Assembly (NCBI GenBank): GCA_002411085.1
Contig: DHQK01000217.1
Location: 1 to 41,925 of the forward strand
From: Marinilabilia sp. UBA5340
GTDB lineage: Bacteria; Bacteroidota; Bacteroidia; Bacteroidales; Marinilabiliaceae
DNA length: 41,925 nt
Reading direction: 5' to 3'
The translations under genes and the position numbers were made by a program. The notes under the pieces were generated by a model. That model saw only the letters and a program-made list of their open reading frames with translations, was not told the DNA's origin and did no database searches. Below are positions 24,875 to 33,677 of this stretch, piece by piece (the stretch's first letter is position 1; the number at the start of each line of letters is the position of its first letter).

Positions 24875-27223
24875 TTAAAAGAATTCCTCCTCACCGGTGA
24901 CAGTGTCACCCTCAATGGTTTCTTCATCTGCACGCACATTTTCATCAGGGCATTCCAGATTAATATTGAAATTGACAGGCTCTTCGAAGGTGTCTTCGGG
25001 TGTAATTGGAATATCCTCATTGGCATAAACTTCTTTCATGTACAATGCCCAGATCGGTAATGCCATATTGGCCCCCTGTCCCAGACCAATGTTGTCGAAG
25101 TGTATATCTCTATCTTCTCCTCCAACCCAGATTCCGGTAACCAGGTTGGGTGTAACCCCCATAAACCAGCCATCGGAGTGATTTTGAGTGGTTCCGGTTT
25201 TTCCGCCGATCTGTGCATCAAACTGGTATTTGATTCGCAGCCTGATGCCTGTTCCCTGATTGACAACTCCCTCAAGAAGGTTGATCATGAGGTAGGCTGT
25301 TTCTTCACTTAGCACCTCTTTTTTTCGGGGCGAAAAATTGGCAATGACATTGCCGTAACGATCTTCAATTCGGGTAACCATCAATGGCTCCACATGGACT
25401 CCCTTGTTGGCATAAGTACAATACCCGGATACCATCTCATCCAGCCCGAATTCGGGCACCCCCAGAACGATAGAAGGTACAGGATCCATGGGGCTTTTTA
25501 TTCCCAAATCGTGAATGATGTTGACCACTGCTTCGGGGTTGAATTGTTTCAATACCCATGCGGTAATGTTGTTGTTGGAGTTGGCCAGTCCCCATTTCAG
25601 TGAAACCATTTCTCCCGCACGGCTTGACCCGGAGTTTCTGGGTGTCCAGGTTTGGCCTGTCACCAGATTGAAGGTTTGGGGAATATTGGGAACCATATCG
25701 CAGGGAGTCAGACCTTCCTGCATGGCCAGCGTATACACAAAGGGTTTGATAGTAGATCCAACCTGGCGTTTCCCCATTGAAACCATATCGTATTTAAAGT
25801 GTTGATAATTGGGGCCTCCGATGTAGGCCTTAACATGCCCGGACTGTGGATCCATGGAGAGCAGACTTGCTCGCAGGAATGACTTATAATAATGTATGGA
25901 GTCCAGAGGTGACATTACCGTGTCCACATTGCCATGCCAGGAAAAGACTTCCATTTCCACAGGCTGTTTAAAAGCTTTCATAATGGAATCATTGGAAACG
26001 CCTTCTCTCTTGAGATGACGATACCGTTCGGAGTTGCGCATGGCCCGATTGATAATACTTTCGTATTGTTCCTGGCTGATTTTTCTTGTAAAGGGTGCTC
26101 TTGTTCTGCCCTCTTTTTCTTTGAAGAACAATGGCTGGAGATCTTCACCAAGATGCTGCTTCAGTGCATTCTCAGCATAAGATTGGAGCTTGCTGTCGAT
26201 GGTTGAATAAATCTTCAGACCGTCGCTGTAAATGTTGTATTTGGTACCATCGGCTTTCAGGTTTTTATTGATCCATCCAAAAAGTGGATCTTCCAGCCAG
26301 GCAATACTGTCTTCAATGAATTGCTGTTCCTGCCAGGAGGCATAGTTCTCCCGCTCCGGTTTCTCTGCCGAAAGTTTTAATCTTAAGTGCTCTCTGAAGT
26401 ATGGGGCCAGTCCGTGAATATGATCATCGCGTTGAAACCGGATGTTGAGGGGCAGAGTTTTGAGGCTGTCGTAGGCTTCCGGGTTGATGTGTCCGGCTTT
26501 GCGCATCTGTGCCAGTACTATATTTCGTCGGTTCTGGGTGATGTCGGGGCGCCGGAGGGGGTTGTAAAGAGAGGGGTTTTGCAGCATCCCTATGATGGTA
26601 GCTGCTTCTTCAACGCGTATGGAATCCATCGGTTTGCTGAAGAAGGTATGTGCTGCCGATTCAATTCCATAAGCTCCGTAGATGAAAGGGGCTTTGTTCA
26701 GATACATGGTCAGGATTTCCTGCTTTGTGTAGCTGCGTTCCAGTTTGACCGCGATGACCCATTCTTTTAGTTTTTGAAGACTTCTTTCCCAGAGGTTACT
26801 GGCGGGGTCGTGAAATAAAAGCTTGGCCAGCTGTTGAGTGATAGTACTACCTCCGCCTGAACTCTCTTCTCCCATAATAATGGTTCGGAACAGCACCCTT
26901 GCGAGTCCACGGGGATCTATTCCGGAGTGCTTGTAAAACCTTATATCCTCGGTTGAGATCAGTGCATTGATGATGTTTTTATTGAGCTCTTCATAAGTAA
27001 CATTGGTGCGGTTCTCATGGAAAAATTTGCCTAGAATTTCCTGGTCTGATGAGTAGAGTATAGTGGCCAGGTTGTTTTTGGGATTTTCCAGCTCTTCAAA
27101 ACTGGGCATGAAACCCAGCGCCCCTTTGGATATCAGGAAGAAGAGGAGGATAACAAAAACAACACCAGCGATGAGCAGGCCATAGACCCAGCGAATCGCT
27201 TTTTTTAAAAGAGCTTGTTCCAT
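24875..27223 (-). CDS. Class A penicillin-binding protein (glycosyltransferase/transpeptidase, PBP1A-type)
   Basis: A bifunctional peptidoglycan synthase of 782 residues. A short cytoplasmic N-terminus and one membrane helix (about 11-31) are followed by the GT51 glycosyltransferase domain: catalytic Glu92 in STEDIRFYKHSG, GGSTITQQLAK at 124-134, and ERSYTKQEILTMYLN at 162-176. The transpeptidase has Ser490-Thr-Ile-Lys493, Ser549-Asn-Asn551 and Lys675-Thr-Gly-Thr678. All catalytic motifs are intact. The C-terminus is short and acidic (VRADEETIEGDTVTGEEEFF). It is convergent with radA and divergent from topA. Confidence 0.96.
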   Translation of the reverse strand: MEQALLKKAIRWVYGLLIAGVVFVILLFFLISKGALGFMPSFEELENPKNNLATILYSSDQEILGKFFHENRTNVTYEELNKNIINALISTEDIRFYKHSGIDPRGLARVLFRTIIMGEESSGGGSTITQQLAKLLFHDPASNLWERSLQKLKEWVIAVKLERSYTKQEILTMYLNKAPFIYGAYGIESAAHTFFSKPMDSIRVEEAATIIGMLQNPSLYNPLRRPDITQNRRNIVLAQMRKAGHINPEAYDSLKTLPLNIRFQRDDHIHGLAPYFREHLRLKLSAEKPERENYASWQEQQFIEDSIAWLEDPLFGWINKNLKADGTKYNIYSDGLKIYSTIDSKLQSYAENALKQHLGEDLQPLFFKEKEGRTRAPFTRKISQEQYESIINRAMRNSERYRHLKREGVSNDSIMKAFKQPVEMEVFSWHGNVDTVMSPLDSIHYYKSFLRASLLSMDPQSGHVKAYIGGPNYQHFKYDMVSMGKRQVGSTIKPFVYTLAMQEGLTPCDMVPNIPQTFNLVTGQTWTPRNSGSSRAGEMVSLKWGLANSNNNITAWVLKQFNPEAVVNIIHDLGIKSPMDPVPSIVLGVPEFGLDEMVSGYCTYANKGVHVEPLMVTRIEDRYGNVIANFSPRKKEVLSEETAYLMINLLEGVVNQGTGIRLRIKYQFDAQIGGKTGTTQNHSDGWFMGVTPNLVTGIWVGGEDRDIHFDNIGLGQGANMALPIWALYMKEVYANEDIPITPEDTFEEPVNFNINLECPDENVRADEETIEGDTVTGEEEFF

Positions 27224-27418
27224 CGGATGATTCTGTTTTTTGTTTGTTGAGACCGTCGGGTCATTGAAAGATTACAAGCAAAACTTGTTCCGTTTTGATT
27301 TGGGTGTAAAAGTAAGAAAAAACAATGAACCTTGGGTTTAAGAAATATTTATTGTGAACTAAATATTCAGTAAATCAATATGATAGGCAGTTTTGTGTTG
27401 TGTGGCAGTTACAGAACA

Positions 27419-27451
27419 CTTGATTGCTGTTAACAATATTTTATAAATTTG
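27419..27451 (+). promoter_or_regulatory. Bacteroidota-type promoter for topA
   Basis: A perfect -7 box TAAATTTG at 27444-27451 has a TTG at 27420-27422 as -33 element, 21 bases upstream. Predicted leader is about 45 bases. It may drive the whole topA to gldN run, as gaps downstream are short. Confidence 0.5.
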
Positions 27452-27501
27452 GCCCCTGAATTCAATATATTATGCCAAGTATAAGAACCAAATAATCAAA
27501 G

Positions 27502-29952
27502 ATGGCGAAAAAAGAGAAGACAACGGAAGAGAATCTTGTTATTGTAGAGTCGCCTGCAAAGGCCAAAACGATTGAGAAGTTTTTAGGAAAGGATTTTTTG
27601 GTGAAATCCAGTTTTGGTCATATACGTGATTTGGCAAAAAAAGATTTTGGTATTGATCTGGAACACAATTATCAACCGCAGTACGTGGTTTCCGAAGATA
27701 AAAAAGAAGTTGTAAAGGAATTGAAATCCCTAGCAAAGAGTGCAGGGGTCGTATGGCTCGCTTCCGATGAAGACCGTGAGGGAGAGGCTATTGCATGGCA
27801 CCTGAGTGAGGTGTTGGATTTAAAGCAGGATAAAACCCGGCGTATTGTTTTTCACGAGATCACCAAAGATGCAATCCTGCGTGCGATTGATACTCCCAGA
27901 GATATTGATACCAACCTGGTGAATGCTCAGCAGGCCCGGCGCGTGCTGGATCGTCTGGTGGGATTTGAGCTTTCTCCTGTTTTGTGGAAAAAAGTGAAGC
28001 CTTCTCTTTCTGCGGGAAGAGTGCAATCTGTGGCGGTAAGACTTTTGGTAGAACGGGAACGTGAGATATTCGATTTTAAGGCAGATTCTGCCTTTAGGGT
28101 GTCTGCAGTTTTTACAATTAGCAACAATGGGAAAAAGAGTGATTTTAAGGCGGAACTGAACCATCGCTTTAAAACCCTGGACGAGGCTCGCGAATTTCTG
28201 AATAAGTGTGTGGGTGCCGATTTTGAAGTGCAGTCGGTGGTTAAAAAACCATCGGTCAAAACACCTGCAGCCCCCTTTACCACCTCGACTCTACAGCAGG
28301 AAGCAGCACGGAAGCTTGGCTTCAGCGTAGGGCAGACCATGTCTGTGGCACAAAAACTCTATGAGGCTGGTAAGATTACCTACATGAGAACCGATTCGGT
28401 GAACCTTGCCAAATCGGCTGTGAGTGCCGTAGTTGCTTCTATTAAGTCGGAGTTGGGAGATGAATATGTGAAGGTTCGTCAATATAAAACCAAGGCAAAA
28501 GGTGCACAAGAAGCACACGAAGCTATTCGGCCCACTTATCCTGATAAATCATCAGTGACCGGTTCAGCGCAAGAGCAGAAGCTTTACGATCTTATTTACA
28601 AACGAACCAAAGCTTCTCAAATGAGTGATGCGCTTATTGAGAAGACCACCGTGAATATCAGTGTAAACAATGAGAAATATCAGTTTGTGGCCAATGGAGA
28701 GGTCGTGAAATTTGATGGTTTTCTCAGAGTTTATATTGAATCTTCCGATAACGAGGAGGATGAAGAGTCTGCTTCGTTCCTGCCTCCAATGAAGGAAAAG
28801 GATTCAGTAGATCTTAAAAAACTGGAATCCCGGCAACGGTTTTCTCAAAAGCCCGCAAGGTACTCAGAGGCCAGTCTTGTGCGTAAGCTTGAAGAGCTCG
28901 GAATTGGGCGACCCTCTACTTATGCCCCTACCATTAGTACCATTCAGCAGCGAGGATACGCTGTAAAAGAGGATAGGCCGGGAACCCCGCGGGCGTACCA
29001 GTTTCTGTGGATGGAAAAAGGAGATATCAGGCATGAGGAAAAGACGGAAATGGCCAATGCTGAACGAAACAAACTGTTCCCTACAGATATTGCTATGGTG
29101 GTCAATGATTTTCTGATAAGCTACTTCCCCAATGTTGTAAGTTACGATTTTACAGCAAAGGTGGAGCAGGAGTTTGACGAGATCGCCATGGGAAAAGTGG
29201 AGTGGCAGAAAGCCATTGATGATTTTTACAAGCCTTTTCATCATCAGGTGGAGGAGACCCTGGAAAAATCCGACCGTACTACTGGAGAACGAATTTTAGG
29301 TGAGGATCCCAAAACCGGAAAACCAGTGAGCGTAAGGATTGGCCGGTTTGGCCCTATGGCCCAGCTGGGAAGCTCGGAGGATGAAGAGAAGCCCAGATAT
29401 GCACCTCTTACCCGCGAACAACATATCGAGACCATTACCTTTGAGGAGGCCCTGAAACTATTTGACTTGCCACGTGACCTTGGAACTTATGAAGATAAAA
29501 AAGTGGTTGTGGGTGTTGGACGGTTTGGGCCTTATGTGCGTCATGATGGTAAGTTTGCTTCATTGAAGAAAGGGATAGATGATCCCATGACGATTGATCT
29601 GCCCAGAGCTATTGAGTTAATTGAAGAGAAACGGGAGCGGGACAATAAAAAAACTATTAAGACGTTTGAAGAGGACAAGGATTTACAGGTTCTGAATGGT
29701 CGATGGGGACCCTATATCAGCTACAAAAAGAAAAATTATAAAATCCCCAAAGATCAGGAAGCAGCTGCCCTGAGCTATCAAGATTGCCTGAAGTTGGTTG
29801 AGGAAGGTGACAAAACAAAAAAGACGAAGAAAGTTACTGCAACCAAGACTACAGGCGTAAAAAAATCAACGGCTAAGAAAAAAAGTGGCTCGACAGGTAA
29901 GAAGAAAAGTACTGCTTCTGCTGCCAAAACAAAAAGTAAAAGCGCGAAATAG
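27502..29952 (+). CDS. topA: DNA topoisomerase I (type IA)
   Basis: Relaxes negative supercoils by single-strand passage. It has 816 residues. The N-terminal Toprim domain (LVIVESPAKAKTIEKFLG) has Glu16 and the acidic triad Asp89, Asp91, Glu93 in ASDEDREGEA. The nucleophile is Tyr294 in ITYMRTDS. The C-terminal zinc fingers of the E. coli enzyme are absent. In their place are three short Gly-Arg-aromatic repeats (GRFGPMAQLG, GRFGPYVRHDG, GRWGPYISYKK) and a Lys-rich tail of about 45 residues that probably binds DNA. Such C-termini are usual in this phylum. The gene is divergent from the PBP gene and 40 bases before the arginase-like gene. Confidence 0.97.
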   Translation: MAKKEKTTEENLVIVESPAKAKTIEKFLGKDFLVKSSFGHIRDLAKKDFGIDLEHNYQPQYVVSEDKKEVVKELKSLAKSAGVVWLASDEDREGEAIAWHLSEVLDLKQDKTRRIVFHEITKDAILRAIDTPRDIDTNLVNAQQARRVLDRLVGFELSPVLWKKVKPSLSAGRVQSVAVRLLVEREREIFDFKADSAFRVSAVFTISNNGKKSDFKAELNHRFKTLDEAREFLNKCVGADFEVQSVVKKPSVKTPAAPFTTSTLQQEAARKLGFSVGQTMSVAQKLYEAGKITYMRTDSVNLAKSAVSAVVASIKSELGDEYVKVRQYKTKAKGAQEAHEAIRPTYPDKSSVTGSAQEQKLYDLIYKRTKASQMSDALIEKTTVNISVNNEKYQFVANGEVVKFDGFLRVYIESSDNEEDEESASFLPPMKEKDSVDLKKLESRQRFSQKPARYSEASLVRKLEELGIGRPSTYAPTISTIQQRGYAVKEDRPGTPRAYQFLWMEKGDIRHEEKTEMANAERNKLFPTDIAMVVNDFLISYFPNVVSYDFTAKVEQEFDEIAMGKVEWQKAIDDFYKPFHHQVEETLEKSDRTTGERILGEDPKTGKPVSVRIGRFGPMAQLGSSEDEEKPRYAPLTREQHIETITFEEALKLFDLPRDLGTYEDKKVVVGVGRFGPYVRHDGKFASLKKGIDDPMTIDLPRAIELIEEKRERDNKKTIKTFEEDKDLQVLNGRWGPYISYKKKNYKIPKDQEAAALSYQDCLKLVEEGDKTKKTKKVTATKTTGVKKSTAKKKSGSTGKKKSTASAAKTKSKSAK

Positions 29953-29992
29953 GTTAGCCGAATTGAGTTATCCAACAAACAGATATTTCTGA

Positions 29993-31153
29993 GTGGAGGT
30001 AAATAGTTATATTGAACCATCAAAAGCCAGGTGGATCAGGTACCCGGGCATTTCGGATTGTGAGAGTCTGGGGGGGGCAATTTTATGGTTTGATGGAACC
30101 TTCAATTGGCTGGAAAGCACAAAGTTTGATATCGCTATTTTGGGTGTTCCTGAAACCAGAAACAGTCAACGGACTGTTATGAATGATGCTCCTGATGTTA
30201 TACGAAATTGGCTTTACGGAATGAGGGCTGTTTCATCGGGTGAGCAAATTGCTGATTTAGGTAATGTTGTTGGTAGTAGTTTGAATGACAGGTATTTTGC
30301 TGTAGGTGAATTGGTGGAGTATTTGGAGCACCAGGGGGTAGTTGTATTGTTGTTGGGAGGTTCCCAGGATTTTACAGTTCCGGTTTGTAGTTTCATGAAA
30401 AAGGAGCAAAGGAATTTACGCTTATCAGTGATTGATGCTTTTGCTGATGTTGATCCCGGGAATGAGGATTTTTCCGAAGCTTCTTTTTTAAACAAGATAT
30501 ATGCTGATTTTGGGTCTGCCAATATTGATGAGTTAGCTCTATTGGGTTGTCAGACCTATTATTGCGGAGAGCAACAGGAGAAGTTTCTTGCCAGACATTT
30601 TGCGAGAGTAGCACGATTAAAAGATCTCAGAGGAGAGAAATTAACCAATGTGGAGGTGTTTCTGAGGCAGATGGATGTGATCAGTTTTGATTTCTCAGCC
30701 ATAAAAGGCCAGCCTGTTTTGCCGGGAGGAGTAAGAATGCCCAACGGGTTTGAGGAACATGAGGCATGTCGCATCTGGTGGTATGCCGGGGCTTCGGATG
30801 TGTTGAAAGTTGCTGGTCTGTTTAATATGCCGTCAGTTGTTGAAGATGAGGCACCATTGGCTGCTCAGTTGTGTTGGCATTTTCTGGAAGGAAGAGGAGC
30901 ACGAAACGCAGATTACCCTATACGCCCTATCGAAGACTATGAGATGAAAGCTGTGTATATTGATGAATATGATGAAACGCTTTATTTTTATCATAATGCT
31001 TATAACGGCCGTTGGTGGATAAAAGTTCCTTCAGTAAAAGCAGATGCCATTGTACCTTGTACTGAAGAAGATTATGATATGGCGATGAACAAAGAATTGC
31101 CTGACCTTTGGTGGCATCATTTTATCAAAAACGGAGGAAATTCAAATATTTAA
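29993..31153 (+). CDS. Arginase/formimidoylglutamase-fold protein with degenerate metal site
   Basis: A 386-residue member of the ureohydrolase fold. The start is the GTG at 29993, directly after an in-frame stop; no ATG occurs until residue 63, and the sequence from VEVNSYIEP looks like a natural N-terminus. Strand order is preserved (VVLLLGGSQDF, LSVIDAFADVDP, VISFDFSAIKG), but canonical metal ligands are changed: GGxH is GGSQ (Gln125), DAHxD is DAFAD (Phe150), and SxDxD is SFDFS (Ser235). Three of six ligands are lost, so a working dinuclear manganese site is unlikely. It sits between topA and the type IX secretion genes, which suggests but does not prove a link. Confidence 0.85.
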   Translation: MEVNSYIEPSKARWIRYPGISDCESLGGAILWFDGTFNWLESTKFDIAILGVPETRNSQRTVMNDAPDVIRNWLYGMRAVSSGEQIADLGNVVGSSLNDRYFAVGELVEYLEHQGVVVLLLGGSQDFTVPVCSFMKKEQRNLRLSVIDAFADVDPGNEDFSEASFLNKIYADFGSANIDELALLGCQTYYCGEQQEKFLARHFARVARLKDLRGEKLTNVEVFLRQMDVISFDFSAIKGQPVLPGGVRMPNGFEEHEACRIWWYAGASDVLKVAGLFNMPSVVEDEAPLAAQLCWHFLEGRGARNADYPIRPIEDYEMKAVYIDEYDETLYFYHNAYNGRWWIKVPSVKADAIVPCTEEDYDMAMNKELPDLWWHHFIKNGGNSNI

Positions 31154-31210
31154 GAGATAAATTTTAGTTTCTCAATGAAAAACGAAACCTTTACCTGCCA
31201 AATATAGTAT

Positions 31211-32281
31211 ATGGATTTAGCTTTTTGCGTAGATAATATACGATCTTTTTTTGATTTCAAGGGCCTTTTGAGCAAGGGTTTAAGGGTTTTGTTGAAGGAT
31301 AGAAGCAACGCGGAGATACCTTTTTTTAGAGGTGGAAACAGTAGGAGTTTTGTTTTTTTTCTTTTATTTTGCATTTCCTCCGGACTTTACGCCCAATTTG
31401 AACCAATGTTTAGTCAGAACATGTTTAATCCGTTAAACGGGAATCCCGGTTATGCCGGAAACAGTGGACGGATGAATGTGGTTTTGGTGAATCGAAATCA
31501 ATGGACAGGTCTGGAAGGAGCACCCGTTACAACGGTGGCAGGTGCTGATGCAGCAATAAATGTATTTGGAAAAAGAGCGGGGATAGGTCTTGAAGTTATG
31601 AATGATGATATTGGCCTGTTTAATAACCTGATGGTTAGAATTTCTCTGGCTCGCCGGTATTTGATAGGTGAAGGAGAACTTGGTGTCGGTATTTCAACGG
31701 GTATCATTAGTCAAAGTTTTGATGGAACTGGGATAGTTATCCCTGAAAGCGATTATCATGACGTTAATGATCCTTTGATTCCTGCCGAGGAGGTAAATGG
31801 GTTTACCCCGGACTTTGGCCTTGGTGCTTTTTATCAGGCAGAAAGATGGTATGGTGGTGTTGGGATTCAACATTTATTTTCACCGGAACCAAACTTTCAG
31901 GATGAGTTTTACGTATATGTGCCTCGATCACTGTTTTTGACTGCAGGTTATCGAATTGAGCTGGAAGAACGCAATTTTGATCTGGAACCTTCGTTCTATT
32001 TAAGACAAAGCGGAGGGAGTTGGCAAACCGATCTGAATTTAAACCTCCATTTTCGGGGGAAATACTGGGCCGGTTTCTCATATAGAGTGCAGGATGCTGT
32101 TGTACTTCTGGTAGGTATTGAGTTAAGAAATGGGATCAGGGCCGGATATAGTTACGATATTACTACCTCAAGATTATCTAAAGCAGGCAGTAACGGCTCA
32201 CATGAATTGATGATTGGCTATTCCTTTGATTTGAATATTAACAGGAAGAAGAAAAGATATAAGAGTGTCAGATTTTTGTAA
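31211..32281 (+). CDS. porP: PorP/SprF family type IX secretion outer-membrane protein
   Basis: A predicted outer-membrane beta-barrel of the PorP/SprF family, which partners the PorK/N ring in type IX secretion. The mature start FEPMFSQNMFNPLNGNPGYAG is highly typical. RSFVFFLLFCISSGLYAQ just before it is a signal peptide with cleavage after AYA-like LYA. The only in-frame ATG at 31211 leaves about 46 residues before that hydrophobic stretch, unusually long; a TTG nearer the signal peptide is a plausible true start. The gene is 36 bases before gldK and 57 bases after the arginase-like gene, so the N-terminal boundary is uncertain but the identity is firm. Confidence 0.88.
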   Translation: MDLAFCVDNIRSFFDFKGLLSKGLRVLLKDRSNAEIPFFRGGNSRSFVFFLLFCISSGLYAQFEPMFSQNMFNPLNGNPGYAGNSGRMNVVLVNRNQWTGLEGAPVTTVAGADAAINVFGKRAGIGLEVMNDDIGLFNNLMVRISLARRYLIGEGELGVGISTGIISQSFDGTGIVIPESDYHDVNDPLIPAEEVNGFTPDFGLGAFYQAERWYGGVGIQHLFSPEPNFQDEFYVYVPRSLFLTAGYRIELEERNFDLEPSFYLRQSGGSWQTDLNLNLHFRGKYWAGFSYRVQDAVVLLVGIELRNGIRAGYSYDITTSRLSKAGSNGSHELMIGYSFDLNINRKKKRYKSVRFL

Positions 32282-32316
32282 ATAAGTTAAGAACAAAATA
32301 GATTATCCGAAATACT

Positions 32317-33645
32317 ATGAAGAAAGTACTTGCCCTGAGTGTTATCGTAGTCACAGTTTTAAGCGGATGTGGAAAATCCGGCGGTGGAGAACTTGTCGGT
32401 GTTTCCCGAAGAGCAGCTTTTTATGAACCTGATCCTTATGGTATGCTTTTTATACCACAAGGTAGTTTCAATATGGGGCCTGCTGATGAGGACATCGCTT
32501 ATACTATGAACTCCCAGAAGCGTACAATATCTGTACCCTCATTCTGGATGGACGAAACAGAGATTACCAACTCTGAGTATCGTCAGTTTGTTTATTGGGT
32601 CCGGGACTCCCTTGCCCGTCGTTTGCTGGGTGAGCAGTTCGAGGAGTTTATTATTGCGGAAGATGAGTTCGGAAATCCAATTGATCCGCCGTTTCTTAAC
32701 TGGGATGAGCCTATTGACTGGCAAAATGAGGAGTATGCTGCTATTTTGGAAGAAATGTTTCTGCCCGAGAATGAGCGTTTTTTCCGTCGCAAAGAAATTG
32801 ATACCCGCAAACTGGTATATGACTATCAGTGGGTAGACCTTCAGCAAGCAGCAAAAAAGACCAACCGTTACAACTATGAGACGAAGGAGTATGAGGGGAT
32901 GGTTTATGATAAAGATGGTCGTGAGCGTGAAATTAGTGATCGATCCGCTTTTATTATGAGTGATCAGGTGTTGGTTTATCCCGATACACTTTGCTGGGTA
33001 GCTGATTTTACTTATTCTTTTAACGAGCCGTTGACAGAAAAATATTTTTGGCATCCGGGATTTGATCAGTATCCTGTAGTAGGAGTTACCTGGAAACAGG
33101 CTACGGCTTTTGCCATCTGGCGTACCAATCTTTTGAACGATTATTTGATCAGTAAAGGTGAGCCAGTGGTGAGCAATTACCGTCTGCCCAGTGAGGCAGA
33201 ATGGGAATATGCAGCCCGGGGAGGACTGGATCAAAACAAATACCCCTGGGGAGGCTACTATACCCGAAACAATCAGGGCTGTTTTCTGGCAAACTTTAAA
33301 CCACTACGTGGCCGTTATGGAGATGATGGTGGAATGTATACTATTTCGGTAGCTAATTTTGCTCCCAACGATTTTGGATTGTTCGATATGGCTGGTAACG
33401 TCGCTGAATGGACATCCAGCGCTTATGATGAGTCTTCTTATGGATTCCTGCACGACATGAGTCCTACCTATAAATACAATGCCCGCCCGGAAGATCCTGA
33501 AGTGATGAAACGCAAAGTAATCAGAGGTGGATCCTGGAAAGATATCGGGTATTATCTACAGAATGGTATTCGTACTTATGAATATCAGGATTCTTCAAAG
33601 TCATATATCGGTTTCCGATGTGTTCGTGATTACATTGGAGGTTAG
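32317..33645 (+). CDS. gldK: Type IX secretion lipoprotein GldK/PorK
   Basis: A 442-residue outer-membrane lipoprotein that with GldN forms the periplasmic ring of the type IX system. The lipobox is VTVLSGC with Cys18. The body is a formylglycine-generating-enzyme/sulfatase-modifying fold (GSFNMGPADEDI, FWMDETEITNSEYRQFV, YRLPSEAEWEYAARGG, FDMAGNVAEWTSS, RGGSWKD, GFRCV), used structurally in this family rather than for catalysis. A family-specific insertion at about residues 105-230 separates the first two parts of the fold. Gene order gldK-L-M-N is the standard core. Confidence 0.95.
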   Translation: MKKVLALSVIVVTVLSGCGKSGGGELVGVSRRAAFYEPDPYGMLFIPQGSFNMGPADEDIAYTMNSQKRTISVPSFWMDETEITNSEYRQFVYWVRDSLARRLLGEQFEEFIIAEDEFGNPIDPPFLNWDEPIDWQNEEYAAILEEMFLPENERFFRRKEIDTRKLVYDYQWVDLQQAAKKTNRYNYETKEYEGMVYDKDGREREISDRSAFIMSDQVLVYPDTLCWVADFTYSFNEPLTEKYFWHPGFDQYPVVGVTWKQATAFAIWRTNLLNDYLISKGEPVVSNYRLPSEAEWEYAARGGLDQNKYPWGGYYTRNNQGCFLANFKPLRGRYGDDGGMYTISVANFAPNDFGLFDMAGNVAEWTSSAYDESSYGFLHDMSPTYKYNARPEDPEVMKRKVIRGGSWKDIGYYLQNGIRTYEYQDSSKSYIGFRCVRDYIGG

Positions 33646-33677
33646 TAATAAAGGATTGGAAAAGAAATTTATAAGTT

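Noticed and set aside
32539..33234. A 231-codon open frame on the minus strand opposite gldK
   Set aside because: It is antisense to a confident type IX secretion gene and no recognisable domain was seen.
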